From Siphonodentalium dalli (taxonomy: Eukaryota > Mollusca > Scaphopoda > Gadilida > Siphonodentaliidae): a stretch of 64,000 nt of DNA. Within the stretch, counting starts at the first letter, position 1, and the number at the start of each line of letters is the position of its first letter. Location: NCBI GenBank assembly GCA_032622095.1, contig CP136067.1, forward strand, positions 44,001,549 to 44,065,548, read 5' to 3'. Made by a program: the position numbers and the translations under genes. The notes beneath the pieces were generated by a model. It did not search any database, was not told where the DNA came from, and saw only the letters and a list, made by a program, of their open reading frames with translations. This document shows, piece after piece, positions 26,201-35,059 of this stretch.

Positions 26201-27444
26201 GCTGACCAACGAAATTGTTCTAAATGAAATTAATAGACTTAAATCACATGTGAATTCTTTGTAAGTTGTGAAGTAGTTACTTTCATTTTTATCGCGATGC
26301 TTCATTTCCAATTCCGTGTTTTTTGCAATCTACACACGGTTGCTAACCGGAAGTCACGTGACAATTTCTCCAAAATCTATACCCGCGATCTTGAAAAATC
26401 ACTGATGGATATAGAAAAAAATTATATGACATCATTCACCTGCCTTAGGTATAAGCACCCTTGGTGGTTGCTAATATTTTCTGATGTCTCTTATGCCAAT
26501 GTGCAGATAATCTGATAAAGAAAGCTATGGTATCTAATTTTAAATAAAGATTCAACAATACACATCACATGATATTAACAGTAGACTTGAACGTCTGTGC
26601 TGCCTTGCACAGCTGAAGATATCACCCTACAGATGGTCTGAGGTCATTATAAATGTTATTGGTTTAATAGAGATGCCAGCTTTCAACATAAACAATTCCT
26701 GTGATTTGTTGACAGCTCTGCTATATAATTGATATTAATGGGTCAGCATTGAGGTGGCTTATCTTGATCTATATTGTTGGTAGAATTTGATACATTATCA
26801 TTGTAAACTTAAATTGGACTCTCCTATTAAACCCAAGTATTCCATGTCCAGGTCACCTTTCACATTTAATCCAAGGCTGTGGTGGTGCTGCATTACAGAT
26901 CCTGTACCAGTGCATTCTCTTATATAAATGCGAGTGACCCATAAATTCCAATAATTTGTGTTATGTACATTTGTCTATAATAGTACATAACAGTATACTA
27001 TAATTCAACACCAAAACGCTCATTTATGATTCCGATCATAGTAATTTACTATCGCCAAGGGATGTGTTAACATCTGCTGATTGTGATTGGCCTTTCGTTG
27101 CTAAATTTCAAGAAGCTCCAGTCATGGAAGGGTTATACATAATATTGTAAAGCATCTCTTTGGTCCTGCAGTGTATACCATATAAATTATTCAATAGTAC
27201 TACCCATCCTTGATTGCATTCATGTTGAAGCCAATCTGAATATTCTGCTGATATGTACAGAGACAAGACTTTTAGTTCAGCAAAATGAGTTATAATTTGA
27301 TCGTTCTTAAATCTTTCGTCAGGAATGCGAGCGCCGATGCCGATGGGTGGTCCCCCGATGCACCCAATGGGCGGAGTCCCTCCAGGAATGGGCATGCGGC
27401 CAATGATGGCAGGACCTCCACCTGCGAAGATGCAAAGAAACTGA
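11269..27444 (+). CDS. SNRPC: U1 small nuclear ribonucleoprotein C (U1-C), six coding exons
   Basis: U1-C is a core protein of the U1 snRNP. It helps the particle recognise and hold the 5' splice site during early spliceosome assembly in the nucleus. Joining 11269-11276, 14649-14691, 17622-17730, 18863-18958, 22296-22388 and 27323-27444 gives 471 nt, a 156-residue protein plus stop; the vertebrate protein is about 159. Residues 1-38 form the U1-C C2H2 zinc finger, with Cys6, Cys9, His24 and His30 ([10 protein letters not shown], then [17 protein letters not shown]). Residues 39-60 form the following helix ([18 protein letters not shown]). A Gly/Ser run occupies roughly 64-78, and a Pro/Gly/Met-rich tail runs to the end ([17 protein letters not shown]), as in the family. 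Every junction is GT-AG and in phase. The poly-Gly run replaces Pro-rich sequence seen in vertebrates. Identification is essentially certain. Confidence 0.97.
11277..11477. other. intron 1, proximal part
   Basis: Begins with donor GTACGT. No repeat boundary was seen in the first 200 bases. Confidence 0.5.
11478..13990. repeat. nested inverted-repeat block in intron 1
   Basis: Several inverted-repeat units are stacked. The outer pair (about 11520-11680 and 13470-13608) carries ACACTATAAAGTGT and GGAGCCGGCC-type words in opposite orientation. An inner palindrome of about 835 bp (12440-12685 against 13075-13275) has arms containing AGGTGTAAGCGGCTTATGTG and is centred near 12880. A third hairpin (13783-13894) has arms ATCTTACACCT and CCAAATTCACATTTAATAAT. 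The flanks share ends with the GGTCAGGGAGAACC element at 34217-34506. No coding content. The order of insertion was not resolved. Confidence 0.65.
14649..14691 (+). CDS. SNRPC: SNRPC coding exon 2 (zinc-finger Cys pair)
   Basis: Acceptor TTTTCACAG precedes it and donor GTGAGT follows. It encodes the end of Lys3 to Ser17, [14 protein letters not shown], with zinc ligands Cys6 and Cys9. The exon ends exactly at a codon boundary. Confidence 0.96.
14724..14813 (+). mobile_element. half copy of the CCTTGAAATAG palindromic MITE
   Basis: Starts 32 bases after the exon 2 donor. It matches the left arm of the intron 3 element (TTGAAATAGTGTCTGAC, then GCAGAATGAGGTCCCC, then TAGCATCACCAAAT). The right arm is missing. 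Confidence 0.75.
15087..16151. mobile_element. hAT-like non-autonomous element, about 1.07 kb
   Basis: Flanked by a perfect 8-bp duplication GATAAGTT (15079-15086 and 16152-16159). The ends TATAGGTGCCATGATTA and TAATCGTGGCACCCCTA are inverted, followed inward by ATCGATTA-type words. The 8-bp duplication and the ends are typical of hAT elements. No transposase frame is visible. It resembles the element at 24508-25564 in length and end structure, though the middles look different. Confidence 0.78.
16160..17420. other. intron 2, distal part, nothing recognised
   Basis: AT-rich, with one stretch (16800-17190) where GGCCAAAGAAAA and its complement form a loose inverted pair around A/T-rich sequence. 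No exon was seen. Confidence 0.4.
17421..17510 (-). mobile_element. fragment of the CAGGGGCCTGTAACG palindrome family
   Basis: GCAGGTGCGTATATAAGCGG followed by GCAGAGCGCTTTACAAGCCCC matches one arm of the element at 45381-45563. It lies about 110 bases before exon 3. Confidence 0.6.
17622..17730 (+). CDS. SNRPC: SNRPC coding exon 3 (zinc-finger His pair and helix)
   Basis: Acceptor TGTAATTTCAG, donor GTGAGTAA. It encodes Pro18 to the first base of Thr54: [18 protein letters not shown] and [17 protein letters not shown]. It contains zinc ligands His24 and His30 and the basic/aromatic segment that is nearly invariant in U1-C. Its donor lies inside a 10-bp direct repeat repeated after the adjoining MITE. 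Confidence 0.97.
17739..17967. mobile_element. palindromic MITE touching the exon 3 splice donor
   Basis: A 229-bp inverted-repeat element. Its left end includes GCCTTGAAATAG and its right end CTATTTCAAGGC. Both arms carry GCAGAATGAGG and CCCAGAGGG, and the centre is GCTAGCCCGCTATGCGGG. AAGTGAGTAA occurs directly on both sides (17729-17738 and 17968-17977), and this word contains the exon 3 donor. A 9-10-bp duplication would fit a Mutator-like or similar element, but the extra CCAA at the left end leaves the exact terminus uncertain. Confidence 0.78.
18144..18476 (+). mobile_element. TTAA-type family E MITE, partial
   Basis: Starts AGGTATTCAATCCGAG after TTAA (18140-18143) and continues through TTAGAGTTATCCATCTTCGT and GGGCCACAAATAAT. 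It is the inverted counterpart of 28986-29453. The second end is lost. Confidence 0.7.
18863..18958 (+). CDS. SNRPC: SNRPC coding exon 4 (Gly-rich linker)
   Basis: Acceptor TTTATTTTTCAG, donor GTAAGT. It encodes [13 protein letters not shown], a run of seven Gly, then [17 protein letters not shown] and MIPPP align with the conserved U1-C linker. The GGT/GGC run is repeat-like and could vary in length. Confidence 0.95.
19155..20440 (+). repeat. tandem array in intron 4, about 150-165 bp units
   Basis: About eight diverged head-to-tail units. Each has GAAATTTGTCATGGATGTTA, ATTGACATGTAGATGGGAA, then CATTTTGGGGTCATTCGG, then CAGCCATCTTGGATTT. Unit starts are near 19381, 19544, 19699, 19849, 19998, 20165 and 20216. 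Single diverged units occur at 36595-36705 and inverted at 40960-41225, so the unit also disperses. Confidence 0.8.
20465..20715 (+). repeat. recent 105-bp direct duplication
   Basis: 20465-20569 and 20611-20715 appear identical. The word GGCCATAATGCAATGAT follows the gap and the second copy as well. Identity indicates a recent local duplication with a short deletion in one copy. Confidence 0.85.
20889..21010 (+). mobile_element. family A hairpin fragment
   Basis: CTGTGCCAAATCATTCTCTT, a shortened hairpin centre, then GAGAATGCATTGACCTAA and a T-rich stretch match the inner part of family A. Both TTAA ends are gone. Confidence 0.6.
21011..22290. other. intron 4, distal part, nothing recognised
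   Basis: No exon or bounded repeat. TATATATATATA just before exon 5 is a short microsatellite. Confidence 0.4.
22296..22388 (+). CDS. SNRPC: SNRPC coding exon 5 (Pro/Gly-rich)
   Basis: Acceptor TTGCTTTTCAG, donor GTAAGT. It encodes [15 protein letters not shown] then [15 protein letters not shown], which is the usual low-complexity part of U1-C. The phase matches exons 4 and 6. Confidence 0.94.
22405..22570 (+). mobile_element. TTAA-type family B MITE beside exon 5
   Basis: Starts CCCTTTCATTACAGGAGC after TTAA at 22401-22404, only 12 bases into intron 5. It carries a shortened hairpin cassette and ends near TTTCAGGAAGCTCCAGTC with a worn right terminus. Confidence 0.72.
22676..23150 (+). 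repeat. dispersed repeat with CTGTCTGT-rich start (family G)
   Basis: Begins with the hairpin ATGTTTACCCATACCATAGT/ATGGTAAACAT, then (C)TGTCTGTC words, TTTACGTATGGTGCAATAAC, and TTATGGCCCTTTTT. The same order recurs at 24389-24507 plus 25565-25925. Function unknown. Confidence 0.65.
23291..23681 (-). mobile_element. TTAA-type MITE, family A, intact
   Basis: Inverted copy of 862-1241, flanked by TTAA at 23287-23290 and 23682-23685. Both hairpins are present. Its right TTAA is also the left TTAA of the next element. Confidence 0.85.
23686..23949 (+). mobile_element. TTAA-type MITE, family B
   Basis: Runs from TCCTTTCATGATGGGAGC to CAGTGATGTAAGGG between TTAA at 23682-23685 and 23950-23953. 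The hairpin arms are present but diverged. Confidence 0.75.
24002..24212 (+). mobile_element. TTAA-type family E MITE, cut by a family B copy
   Basis: Begins AGGTACACAATCCAATC after TTAA at 23998-24001 and runs to GATGGATAACTCTAAATTC, where the next element begins. The second half is missing. Confidence 0.7.
24217..24388 (+). mobile_element. TTAA-type family B MITE, 3' truncated
   Basis: Starts CCCTTTCATGACGGGAGCTG after TTAA at 24213-24216. It stops at ATGGCACAGGGTTTT, where family G repeat sequence takes over. Confidence 0.7.
24389..25925 (+). repeat. family G repeat, split by a hAT-like insertion
   Basis: The left piece (24389-24507) and right piece (25565-25925) together match the order at 22676. 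They are joined across GCGATAAC, which is duplicated by the insertion. The right piece contains AAATAAATAAAT-type simple sequence near 25745-25775. Confidence 0.7.
24508..25564. mobile_element. hAT-like non-autonomous element, about 1.06 kb
   Basis: A perfect 8-bp duplication GCGATAAC flanks it (24500-24507 and 25565-25572). Ends TAGGCTTGCCACGATTA and TAGTCGTGGCAACCCTA are inverted, with ATTCGTCGACTAATCG-type words just inside. The host repeat at 22676 shows the uninterrupted order, which confirms an insertion. No transposase frame. Confidence 0.85.
25930..26865. other. intron 5, nothing recognised
   Basis: No supported exon or bounded repeat. Confidence 0.4.
26870..27136 (+). mobile_element. 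degenerate family B MITE
   Basis: GTGGTGCTGCATTACAGATC and CATTCTCTTATATAAATGCG on the left, and TTCAAGAAGCTCCAGTCATG then GAAGGGTTA on the right, match family B. The middle has been replaced and both TTAA sites are worn. Confidence 0.6.
27323..27444 (+). CDS. SNRPC: SNRPC terminal coding exon 6
   Basis: Acceptor TCTTTCGTCAG. It encodes [40 protein letters not shown] and then stop TGA at 27442-27444. The Met/Pro/Gly repeats match the U1-C tail, but the final basic residues differ from the vertebrate ending. Confidence 0.96.
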
Positions 27445-28100
27445 AAGTTGCTATTTATAAGGACATGTTTTCTACAAGAGAGTTTATACATGCAGTTCCA
27501 AATGAATGAATACAGGAGGACGATTTTAGATCTCAAATACTGAAAAGTGTTTCAGCCCTGGTCGGGAAGAAGTCAGTCAAAACAACCAATTCTTGAAATG
27601 ATAGGGTGCTTTCCTGTTCTCAGATAGGTCATGTACTATAGCAGTCAACATTAAGATTCAAGGCTCCATAGGTGTTGATTAAAAGCATCAATTAACTTTA
27701 AAAAAACGTTAATATATCAGTGAAATATCTTGCTATCAGTTAACAACAGTAAATCTTTTGCAGTTAATTCAACAAGAGAATTAAGTCAGTTGATCAATAT
27801 AATTTTTGGCCCATTTTGGGATTACTTCCAGATATGTTCTTACTGGTCATTTGGTCAATAAATTAGTTAACAAGGTACCTGCCATGTAATATGTTTATAG
27901 GGAGGAGGATACAGGCGTGATCTGTAAACAAAAGCAACAGTGATTGACTCCAAAATGATATGCCCCAATGATAAGTTGTTGTCTACACTATCTCTGATTT
28001 GCTGGGGCAGGTCATCCAATTCCCTGGTGATTTACCTATTAATAGAGGACTGGTCTAGCCACGCTGCCACAAGCTCTTAGTCCACACTCTTAAAACTATC
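27445..28100 (+). other. probable SNRPC 3' UTR and downstream
   Basis: No repeat or further exon. Candidate poly(A) signals are listed separately. Confidence 0.45.
27678..27862 (+). terminator. SNRPC: candidate poly(A) signals for SNRPC
   Basis: ATTAAA at 27678-27683 and AATAAA at 27857-27862 lie 0.23-0.41 kb after the stop codon. Which one is used cannot be told from sequence. Confidence 0.35.
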
Positions 28101-28106
28101 AAACAA

Positions 28107-28256
28107 CAGTAATGGGTAATTTTTCAGGATTTAGTCAGAAATATGGCTTTTTGCCATTTATCGGAAAGCTCTCACTGAGTGTCGATAGACTAAATCCTGA
28201 AAAATTAACCATAATTCTGCTGTGGTTAAGGAGTTGATTATTTAGGGCATTACTGT
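28107..28256. mobile_element. deleted copy of the 213-bp palindrome MITE
   Basis: CAGTAATG is joined directly to GGGTAATTTTTCAGG, so outer left-arm sequence is lost. The centre is shortened, and the right arm is complete to GGGCATTACTG at 28256. Confidence 0.75.
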
Positions 28257-28581
28257 AGTTGACCAATTCATACCTTTGATACCCTATCAAAGCTGTTATT
28301 TTACTGGACTCATTTTATCTTTTCTTATTCTGATGTGAATTACTATAGAACAGGAATTGTTTTTATCATCATTATTCACTGAACTTAGGTTCAGAATAAT
28401 AAGAGGACAAGCATTTTATTTGTCATGCACAGAGTTCAGAATGATGTTTCATATTTTGTATATATCATCTATTCATAATTAAAAGTCATAAACATATTAC
28501 AATCTTCATCTTTTTTGACTGATAATGGTTCTGAGTGGGTTATTTCCAATGTATATTATTTTGGATACATACCTGTACATA

Positions 28582-28794
28582 CAGTAATGCTCTAATTAAT
28601 CGACCTCTTAACCAAAGCAGAATTATGGGTAACTTTTCAGGATTTAGTCGGAAATATGGCTTGTTGCCATTCATCGGAAAGCTCTCGGGGAGAGCTTTCC
28701 GATGAATGGCAACAAGCCATATTTCCGACTAAATCCTGAAAAGTTACCCATAATTCTGCTTTGGTTAAGAGGTCGATTAATTAGAGCATTACTG
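28582..28794. mobile_element. 213-bp palindromic MITE with TA target duplication
   Basis: Runs from CAGTAATGCTCTAATTAATC to GATTAATTAGAGCATTACTG with TA on both sides (28580-28581, 28795-28796). The arms look perfectly complementary. They include copy-specific bases (GCTCTAA, GACCTC, CCAAAGC) that are matched in the opposite arm. Confidence 0.9.
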
Positions 28795-28985
28795 TATTAT
28801 AAACTTTCTGTTTCTGTGCCAATGTGTGGGTGAGAAATTTTCCAAAAAATGTCATTTTTGCTGGACTGCTGAGTTTTCCCAAGTCGTTAGTGGAGTATAA
28901 CAGTACTCTGTTAAAATCTTGTGGCACGTTGCGACTCTTGAGCCCCCTATTGTGACTGCTTTGTATCACTCATGCATTAAAGATG

Positions 28986-29453
28986 CATTATCAGAATTAA
29001 TGCTCCCAAATTGCTATTTCTTTGCCTTCGAGGGTAAAAAATATTTGATTTGAGTCGAGGAACCCACCCGTCAAAGCTCAAGAGTGATCAGATATTGATT
29101 TTTGAAGTTTGTTATTTCTCGACAGGTGCAATTAGTTGTGGCCCAGAAAAACATTGTCAAACGTACTGTCACAAAACTGCAGATGAAGATGGATAACTCT
29201 AAAATCAAGTGTTAATACAGTCAAATTTCGTGATACTCAAGTGATAATACGGCCAATAATATTTCGTTGAACAAAATGTTGATCAATAACACGTTTTGGG
29301 AAATTTGATACCATAGTTGACAGTGGTTAGCATTATTTTGTTGCAATTAATCGATTCTGATAACTAAAGCGTATTTTGAAGAAATGTTGTTGTATCTTGA
29401 TGATATGGGACCGTGTCTATCGGATTGAGACTCAATCATTGAGTACCTTTTAA
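28986..29453 (-). mobile_element. family E MITE, 5' worn
   Basis: Contains GCTATTTCTTTGCCTTCG, CAAAGCTCAAGAGTGATC and GGATAACTCTAAAATCAAGT, and ends TTGAGTACCT next to TTAA. It is longer than the 331-bp form and carries the extra middle also seen inverted at 18144-18476. Confidence 0.7.
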
Positions 29454-29576
29454 AATAGGTCGTTTGTTGAACTTATCTGATCATTTCATATGGGAGCTAC
29501 TCATGAGGATTTAGTATAGAATGGGTTAAAGGCATGGATGGCCTTTGCGATCGGTATTGCTGTTAACCCTTTGAGT

Positions 29577-29803
29577 GCCAGGGGCCGATCTCATCGTCCC
29601 TAAACCTACAAAATAAGTCTGTAAAAGAATATAAGAATGAATTATTAAAATTGTAAAAAATTGTTAAAAAAAAATAAAAAATTGTTAGGCCAATGCATTC
29701 TCTTATATATGCGAGGCGACCTATGGTCGACTCGCATATATAAGAGAATGCATTGGCACAGGGTATATGGGTTGATACAAAAATCGACCTGGCACTCAAA
29801 GGG
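29577..29803. mobile_element. TTAA-type MITE, family C
   Basis: A 227-bp element with inverted ends CCCTTTGAGTGCCAG and CTGGCACTCAAAGGG between TTAA at 29573-29576 and 29804-29807. Its ends differ from families A and B, yet it carries the same hairpin cassette (29690-29758). Confidence 0.85.
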
Positions 29804-29841
29804 TTAAAATAGTCGCATCCATTGAAACAGTCATAAGCAAA

Positions 29842-30053
29842 TAGAATATTAAAATTATAGACAGACTTTGTTCTTTACCAATCATAAATATCTCATAAAA
29901 GGTATGTTTTTGTTAAATTTTGTAAGCTTTTTATGTAAACAGAAGCCAAAAATGATACATAACTTGGCTTTTGTTTACATAACACTGTGTAACATACTAC
30001 TTACTCGATATTTATGATTGGTATTAGAACAAAACAGGTCTATATTTTAATAT
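29842..30053. mobile_element. diverged inverted-repeat element
   Basis: The left arm (ATATTAAAATTATAGAC, ACCAATCATAAATATC, TTATGTAAACAGAAGCC) pairs with the right arm in reverse order. A related structure is at 38010-38275. Target duplication is not clear. Confidence 0.6.
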
Positions 30054-30059
30054 CCTATT

Positions 30060-30795
30060 TATTTAACCGTTTCCAACTGCACCCCCCCCCCCTCAAACCA
30101 GACCCAAACAATGAGTAATTTCACCTCCTGGATTGATTTTTCCCAACTGGTACATCATCACAGACCTGGATGGTTGGCTATTCTGAATTGAACAGAAGTC
30201 TTTGACTGACCACCAGCTTGGGGAGAGGAAACGGATCCACTGGACTCATTTGGAGAAATTATTTAGATTTGAACCTTCAGCCTGCTGAACCTAGCTGAAA
30301 ATAGCAAAATCCTAGCATGTAGTGGTCTAACTTCAGGCAAATTCAGACCGTGTTTTTTTTTGTTGCTTTGGCTACGGGGGATGGTTTAATACATATCGTA
30401 CGGCCCGCTGTGATAAAACAAAATTTCAATCTGAGACTGAAAATTGCAAAATCTTAGCATCTTTACTGGGCTCAAGCTTTCCAGGTGATGTAACTTTCCA
30501 ACAAGATTGTAAAATTTCCAAATGATGGTCATTTCAGTCCAAAATACTTTGACCTAAAGTCGGAAGATAGTTGTCGGAATTTCTTGAATCAAGAAAATTT
30601 AAGTCCCCCCTTGTGATCTTCAGAAGTGATATGATAAATGTATATTTATATACTTCACTCATGAGAACGTTCTATTTTGCAGAAGACCTCAGTATCTGAA
30701 AAAAGTTAAATGTACACATGTATGTTCATGTAACACAAATATATAACATGTGTGGGCCTATAATTTCCAACTGATTTGTTGTTTTATTTTTGGTG
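30060..30795. other. intergenic, nothing recognised
   Basis: A short C-run near 30082 and no supported exon. Confidence 0.4.
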
Positions 30796-30828
30796 TAGGT
30801 ACTCAATCAGATCAGACGGTCCTTAATT

Positions 30829-31580
30829 GTCCCCCGAAAAAAAAAAATTTGGGGGGGGGGGGGGGCACTATTCACTATTGTAATCAGCCGCGTCCATCCG
30901 TCCGTGTGGACGTCCATGCGTCCGTCCGGAGTTATAACTCCAGTAATGATCATCCGATTTGATGGAAACTTGGTATGAGGTGTCTCAACCAAGAACACAG
31001 GTGCTATGCAATTCTGGGTTTGATCCGATGTTATTTTATGGAGTTATTTTGCTTTTTTCAACTTTTTTTTTACTTAGAAAATTTCTCACTTTTTCGGTTT
31101 CCAGATGATATCTCAAGTTTGGATCCTTTAATTGCAAAAACTGTTTTTATGTGGATCAGTCATATCAAGATACAGGTTAAGTTTGAATTTGAGTTTGATC
31201 CGATGATTTTTCTTAGAGTTATTGAGCTGAGAGTTACGGACTTTTTTCGACTTAGAAAATTCAATTTTACTTCTTTTTTCTTTGGTTTCCGGATGATAAC
31301 TCAAGTTCGGAATGTTTAATTGGAAATTCTGTTTTTTTTGTGGGTCGCTCATATAAAAATACAGGTCAAGTTCGAATTTGAGTTTGATCCAATGATTTTT
31401 CCCAGAGTTATTATGTGCCTTTCGACTTTGAAAAACATTTTTTTATAATTTTCTGTATGAGGGTACCTTCATGGTGTAATCAACTCCTCCTACAGTTTCG
31501 GTCGTAGATATTTGAAACTTTAAATTTCTTTAACAAAGCGGCATCGACTTGCCACATTGTCGGGGGACACTGTGGTCGGC
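30829..31580 (+). mobile_element. nested repeat with GTCCCCCGA ends and internal tandem units
   Basis: Ends GTCCCCCGA and TCGGGGGAC are inverted. After a 16-17-base G run and GTCCGTCC-rich sequence come about three units of roughly 180 bp, each with GAGTTTGATCCGATGATTTT and GAGTTATT (near 31017, 31195, 31382). Related in style to family G. The exact right boundary is uncertain. Confidence 0.55.
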
Positions 31581-31798
31581 CGACCTTTTATTACAATTTG
31601 GATTCTGGGGTAAAAATATTTGATTTGAGTTGAGGAACCCACCCATCAAAGCTTAAGAGTGATCAGATATCAATTTTTTAATGTTTATTATTTATTTTTT
31701 GTGTGCCCAGAAACACGCCGTCAAAAGGATGGTCTGGGTCTATATTGGGGATGAGGATGGATAGCTCTAAAAACAAGTGTAATACGGCCACTTGAGTA

Positions 31799-31897
31799 CA
31801 CAGCCCCCTTGGGAAAATTACTAAAATACCAATATAGACTATACCAGTGGGGGAAAGTCTATATTGGTATTTTAGTAATTTTCCCCAGGGGCCAGTG
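31799..31897. mobile_element. 99-bp hAT-like MITE
   Basis: A perfect 8-bp duplication CTTGAGTA flanks it (31791-31798 and 31898-31905). Arms GGGAAAATTACTAAAATACC and the complement form a hairpin, with ends CACAGCCCCC and GGGGCCAGTG. Confidence 0.82.
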
Positions 31898-32159
31898 CTT
31901 GAGTATTCAAGAAATTTGGCCGTATTACCACTTGTTTTTAGAGTTATCCATCTTCATCCGCAATTTGGGCCGAGACCATCCTTTTGACGACTTGTTTCTG
32001 GGCCACAAACAAATGAAATAACAAACTTTAAAAATCGATATCTGATCACTCTGAGCTTTGATGGGTGGGATCCTCGAATCGAATCAAAAATTTTTTACCC
32101 CCGAAGCCAAAGAAATAGTAATTTAGGAGCGTCTGATCGGATTGAGTACCTTTAATCAC

Positions 32160-33235
32160 TGTCATGCACAGTCGGTCAAAAGCTCTTCATAGCTTGTGTT
32201 TGTGTAAATGTTTTTACCTCCTACTTTAAATTAATTAAAATTTATCTTATCTTATCTATGCATGCATAATTTATCAAAAATATCTTCTGGAGAGAATGAT
32301 TTTGAGAAAATCCATTTTGAAAAAAATCAGGAATTTTAGACAAACCGTGCATGGGTGGCGCCAGAATTTCCCGACACGGGGCTACGATCCCCCAACATGG
32401 GGATTATAGCAACTGGGCTGACCATTGCAGGTCTCCCGTTGGGGGCTGCTGTAGCCCCCATGAGCCCTAGCTAGCTCCCCTCGTTCGACCCATGAAATCG
32501 TGCGCCTTGGCCTTAAATTGTTGGACGATTTATTTCTTATAATCTTATTTCGTTACTTGCAATAGACCTTAAGCCGTTTTGTAAACAGAAATATGGTACA
32601 TTTTTGTTGTCACATATTTTCGCCCTTAACGGTACTGCACTAATATGTTTATCTGTCTTATTGTGTTCTGGAATCAGGACAGCATGCACACAATTAACAA
32701 TGTCACTTTGTCAACCATAACTGTCTGATGTCGCTATAATAGTTGTGAACTTGTGACAGTGTTTTCATTTTGCCTGCTGTAAACAACGCAACGCTCGCTG
32801 GTGGAATTCACGTTGGTGAGTTTATTTACATGTTTGTTTACATGCATGGGCAATATCTGGGATTAAATACGACAGGTGTTTTTTGGGCTGACTTCTGTAC
32901 AGTGCCATCCGCCTCCCCCAAGCCCACCTACCCTGGGTTTATAATTTCTTATACGTTTTGCGAAGTTTGAGCCTTTGTGGTGTAAATCTTTAAATGCCCG
33001 TTATTTCTTAAAAGTAATATTTAACGAAATAACGGACATTTAGAGTTATCTCTCACTTCAAAACATAAACATTGGGCGCTGTCGTATCTAATCCCATACT
33101 ATGCCCATGCATGAAGTGTATGCACAACACTGTTCACAAATAATGCAGAACTGCACACATCTATCCATATTTATATCCGTATTAATTTTCGTTTATTCAC
33201 GCTCATTAATAATAGACATTATTGAAGCGACACAC
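32160..33235. other. intergenic, nothing firm recognised
   Basis: Holds one small stem-loop (about 32996-33050, arms AAATGCCCGTTATTTC) and no supported exon. Confidence 0.4.
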
Positions 33236-33243
33236 AGTGTTAA

Positions 33244-33500
33244 AGGGGGACTGTACACTAAATCCTGCTAAATCCGGTAATTTATGGGACCATCTTGACA
33301 TCTCATATTATACTCAACAGAATGTGTATGCAACAAGTAAATGAATTTGAGCCATGGATAAATACACTCATGGGCTCTAGCCAAAATGGTACAATTATAA
33401 TGAAAATGAGCTTATGGCTCGAACAAACTATATTTGTAATTATACATATCTGTACACCTACATTATGCATTACCGCGTGCACAAACACACATTTATATGA
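33244..33500 (+). mobile_element. TTAA-type repeat with ACTGTACAC end, half copy
   Basis: Begins AGGGGGACTGTACAC after TTAA at 33240-33243 and continues through GGGACCATCT and ATGAATTTGAGCCATGGAT. The right half of the element at 59927-60196 carries the same order inverted. Confidence 0.55.
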
Positions 33501-34211
33501 TTTATACTATAGACAGTAAAACGTGGCGCATTCCTTTTTTATTAACGATTTCATTACATCGATGTCTGTTTTGGCCGCAACGGTGTGTTATGCCCGCAGG
33601 TCTCTCCAACGTTTCATCTGATCTTCGATCGCCCGTACGCGCGTCCATGCGTCCACCCGTCCGGATGTAACAATTTAATGAATTTCATTGTGTAATATCA
33701 ACTCATTATACAGCGTTGATGATGATATATATATATAGCATCCAACATTAGCATATGTGGAATTGTTACATCCCTGGTTAAGGTGCATGGTCCTACTAAT
33801 TTGCTATGTATAGGTGATGTCGTTTCCAACAGTGTTATTAGTGGGGTAGATTAGTAACAAAATAGTTCAATTCGTGACTAAAGCATGAAATGTTGCACAT
33901 GCATATGTACATATTCACATACTGATTGATACTAGTTGTGGAGCCATGCTGTAATTTAATTTTAAAGAGCGTTTAATGATGATATAATTTGTTAAATGTC
34001 GCAATTAATCTTACCATGGATTATGTGATTTGAAGTTTCGCATATGCAATAAGTATGACTCTAACATATTGTTCGGGATTTTATTGTTATCAGACAAGGC
34101 GTGTTTGGTACAGTTGCGATCAAAATTTAACACTTAAACCAATTTGGAGTTTCGTGATTTGCTCAAACAGTCGTGGTGTATCAATTATCCATAAGCATAA
34201 TGTATGTCACA
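33501..34211. other. intergenic, nothing recognised
   Basis: A short TATATATATATA run near 33728 and no supported exon. Confidence 0.4.
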
Positions 34212-34216
34212 ATAAA

Positions 34217-34506
34217 CAGGTCAGGGAGAACCCAAAATCGATGTACTAAACCTCGATTTGTATTAAAAACCTCGATCGAGGTTCTTTGTGATCATGTGAT
34301 CAGTTACATGGACTCACTACCATAATGTAAGATGAAATACTCCACACTATATTACTTCCATTAGTATCATATTTGGTCTAGAGTGTTTCCCCTTATATCA
34401 TTGGTGTATATTTTGACCAGTGGTCACATGATCTCGTAGAACCTCGATCGAGGTTTTTAACACAAATCGAGGTTTAGTACATCGATTTTTGGTTCTCCCT
34501 GACCTG
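34217..34506. mobile_element. 290-bp inverted-repeat MITE, GGTCAGGGAGAACC ends
   Basis: Ends CAGGTCAGGGAGAACC and GGTTCTCCCTGACCTG are inverted. Inside, CATCGATTTTGG, AACCTCGATCGAGGTT and TCACATGATC are mirrored. ATAAA on both sides may be the target duplication. Parts recur in intron 1 (11478 and 13600-13990). Confidence 0.75.
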
Positions 34507-34527
34507 ATAAAGATGTCTCTGAGGAGT

Positions 34528-34632
34528 AACACCATTTGACCGACCTCCATTCCAGTTCATCGGGTGCAGTTCAGCTGAACGAGCTTTTGAACTACATGCA
34601 TGGAGTGGAGGTCGGTGAAATGGTGTTCCCTT
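34528..34632. repeat. inverted repeat, ACCGACCTCCA arms
   Basis: AACACCATTT and GACCGACCTCCA pair with TGGAGGTCGG and AAATGGTGTT around about 55 bases. No target duplication was seen. Confidence 0.6.
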
Positions 34633-34981
34633 CCTGTATTTCGGGACATTAACCCATAGATTACAAGTCATGTACACATGCAACTCAATAGCTTCGTTTT
34701 AAATCAGTCAAACTGCGTTGGTGAGAATATGCTGAACTGCACCGACCAACTGCTGAACAGAATTTTGAACTGCATGGCGTGATTGCGGTCAGTCAAGTTG
34801 GGTTCGGTACACCCCGTCGATTACAAGTCATTTGCACAACCTGCACTCGGCCATATTCGTTATAAATCAGCTGAAGATGGTCTACCTATTCCAATAACAA
34901 GTTTTATATAGTTTCCTGGATATAAAATAATCAGGGACGTTCCTAGTGGGTTCCAACTGGGGGGTGAGACCATAACATGTA

Positions 34982-35055
34982 CAACTATATAGGATTTGGT
35001 CTAATAAAATAACCAACTATATAGAATATGGTCTAATAAAATTTCCAACTATATA
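34982..35055 (+). repeat. short tandem repeat, three units
   Basis: CAACTATATAGGATTTGGTC then TAATAAAAT, repeated three times with small changes. Confidence 0.65.
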
Positions 35056-35059
35056 TGAT

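Larger units (their letters stand above)
30797..32151 (+). mobile_element. family E MITE with two nested insertions
   Basis: Left end AGGTACTCAATCAGATC and right end GGATTGAGTACCT before TTAA (32152-32155) belong to one family E element, which has been expanded by inserts at about 30829-31580 and 31799-31897. Confidence 0.72.

Noticed and set aside
27108-27536. 142-residue minus-strand frame with Gly/Pro-rich segment
   Set aside because: It is the antisense shadow of SNRPC exon 6.
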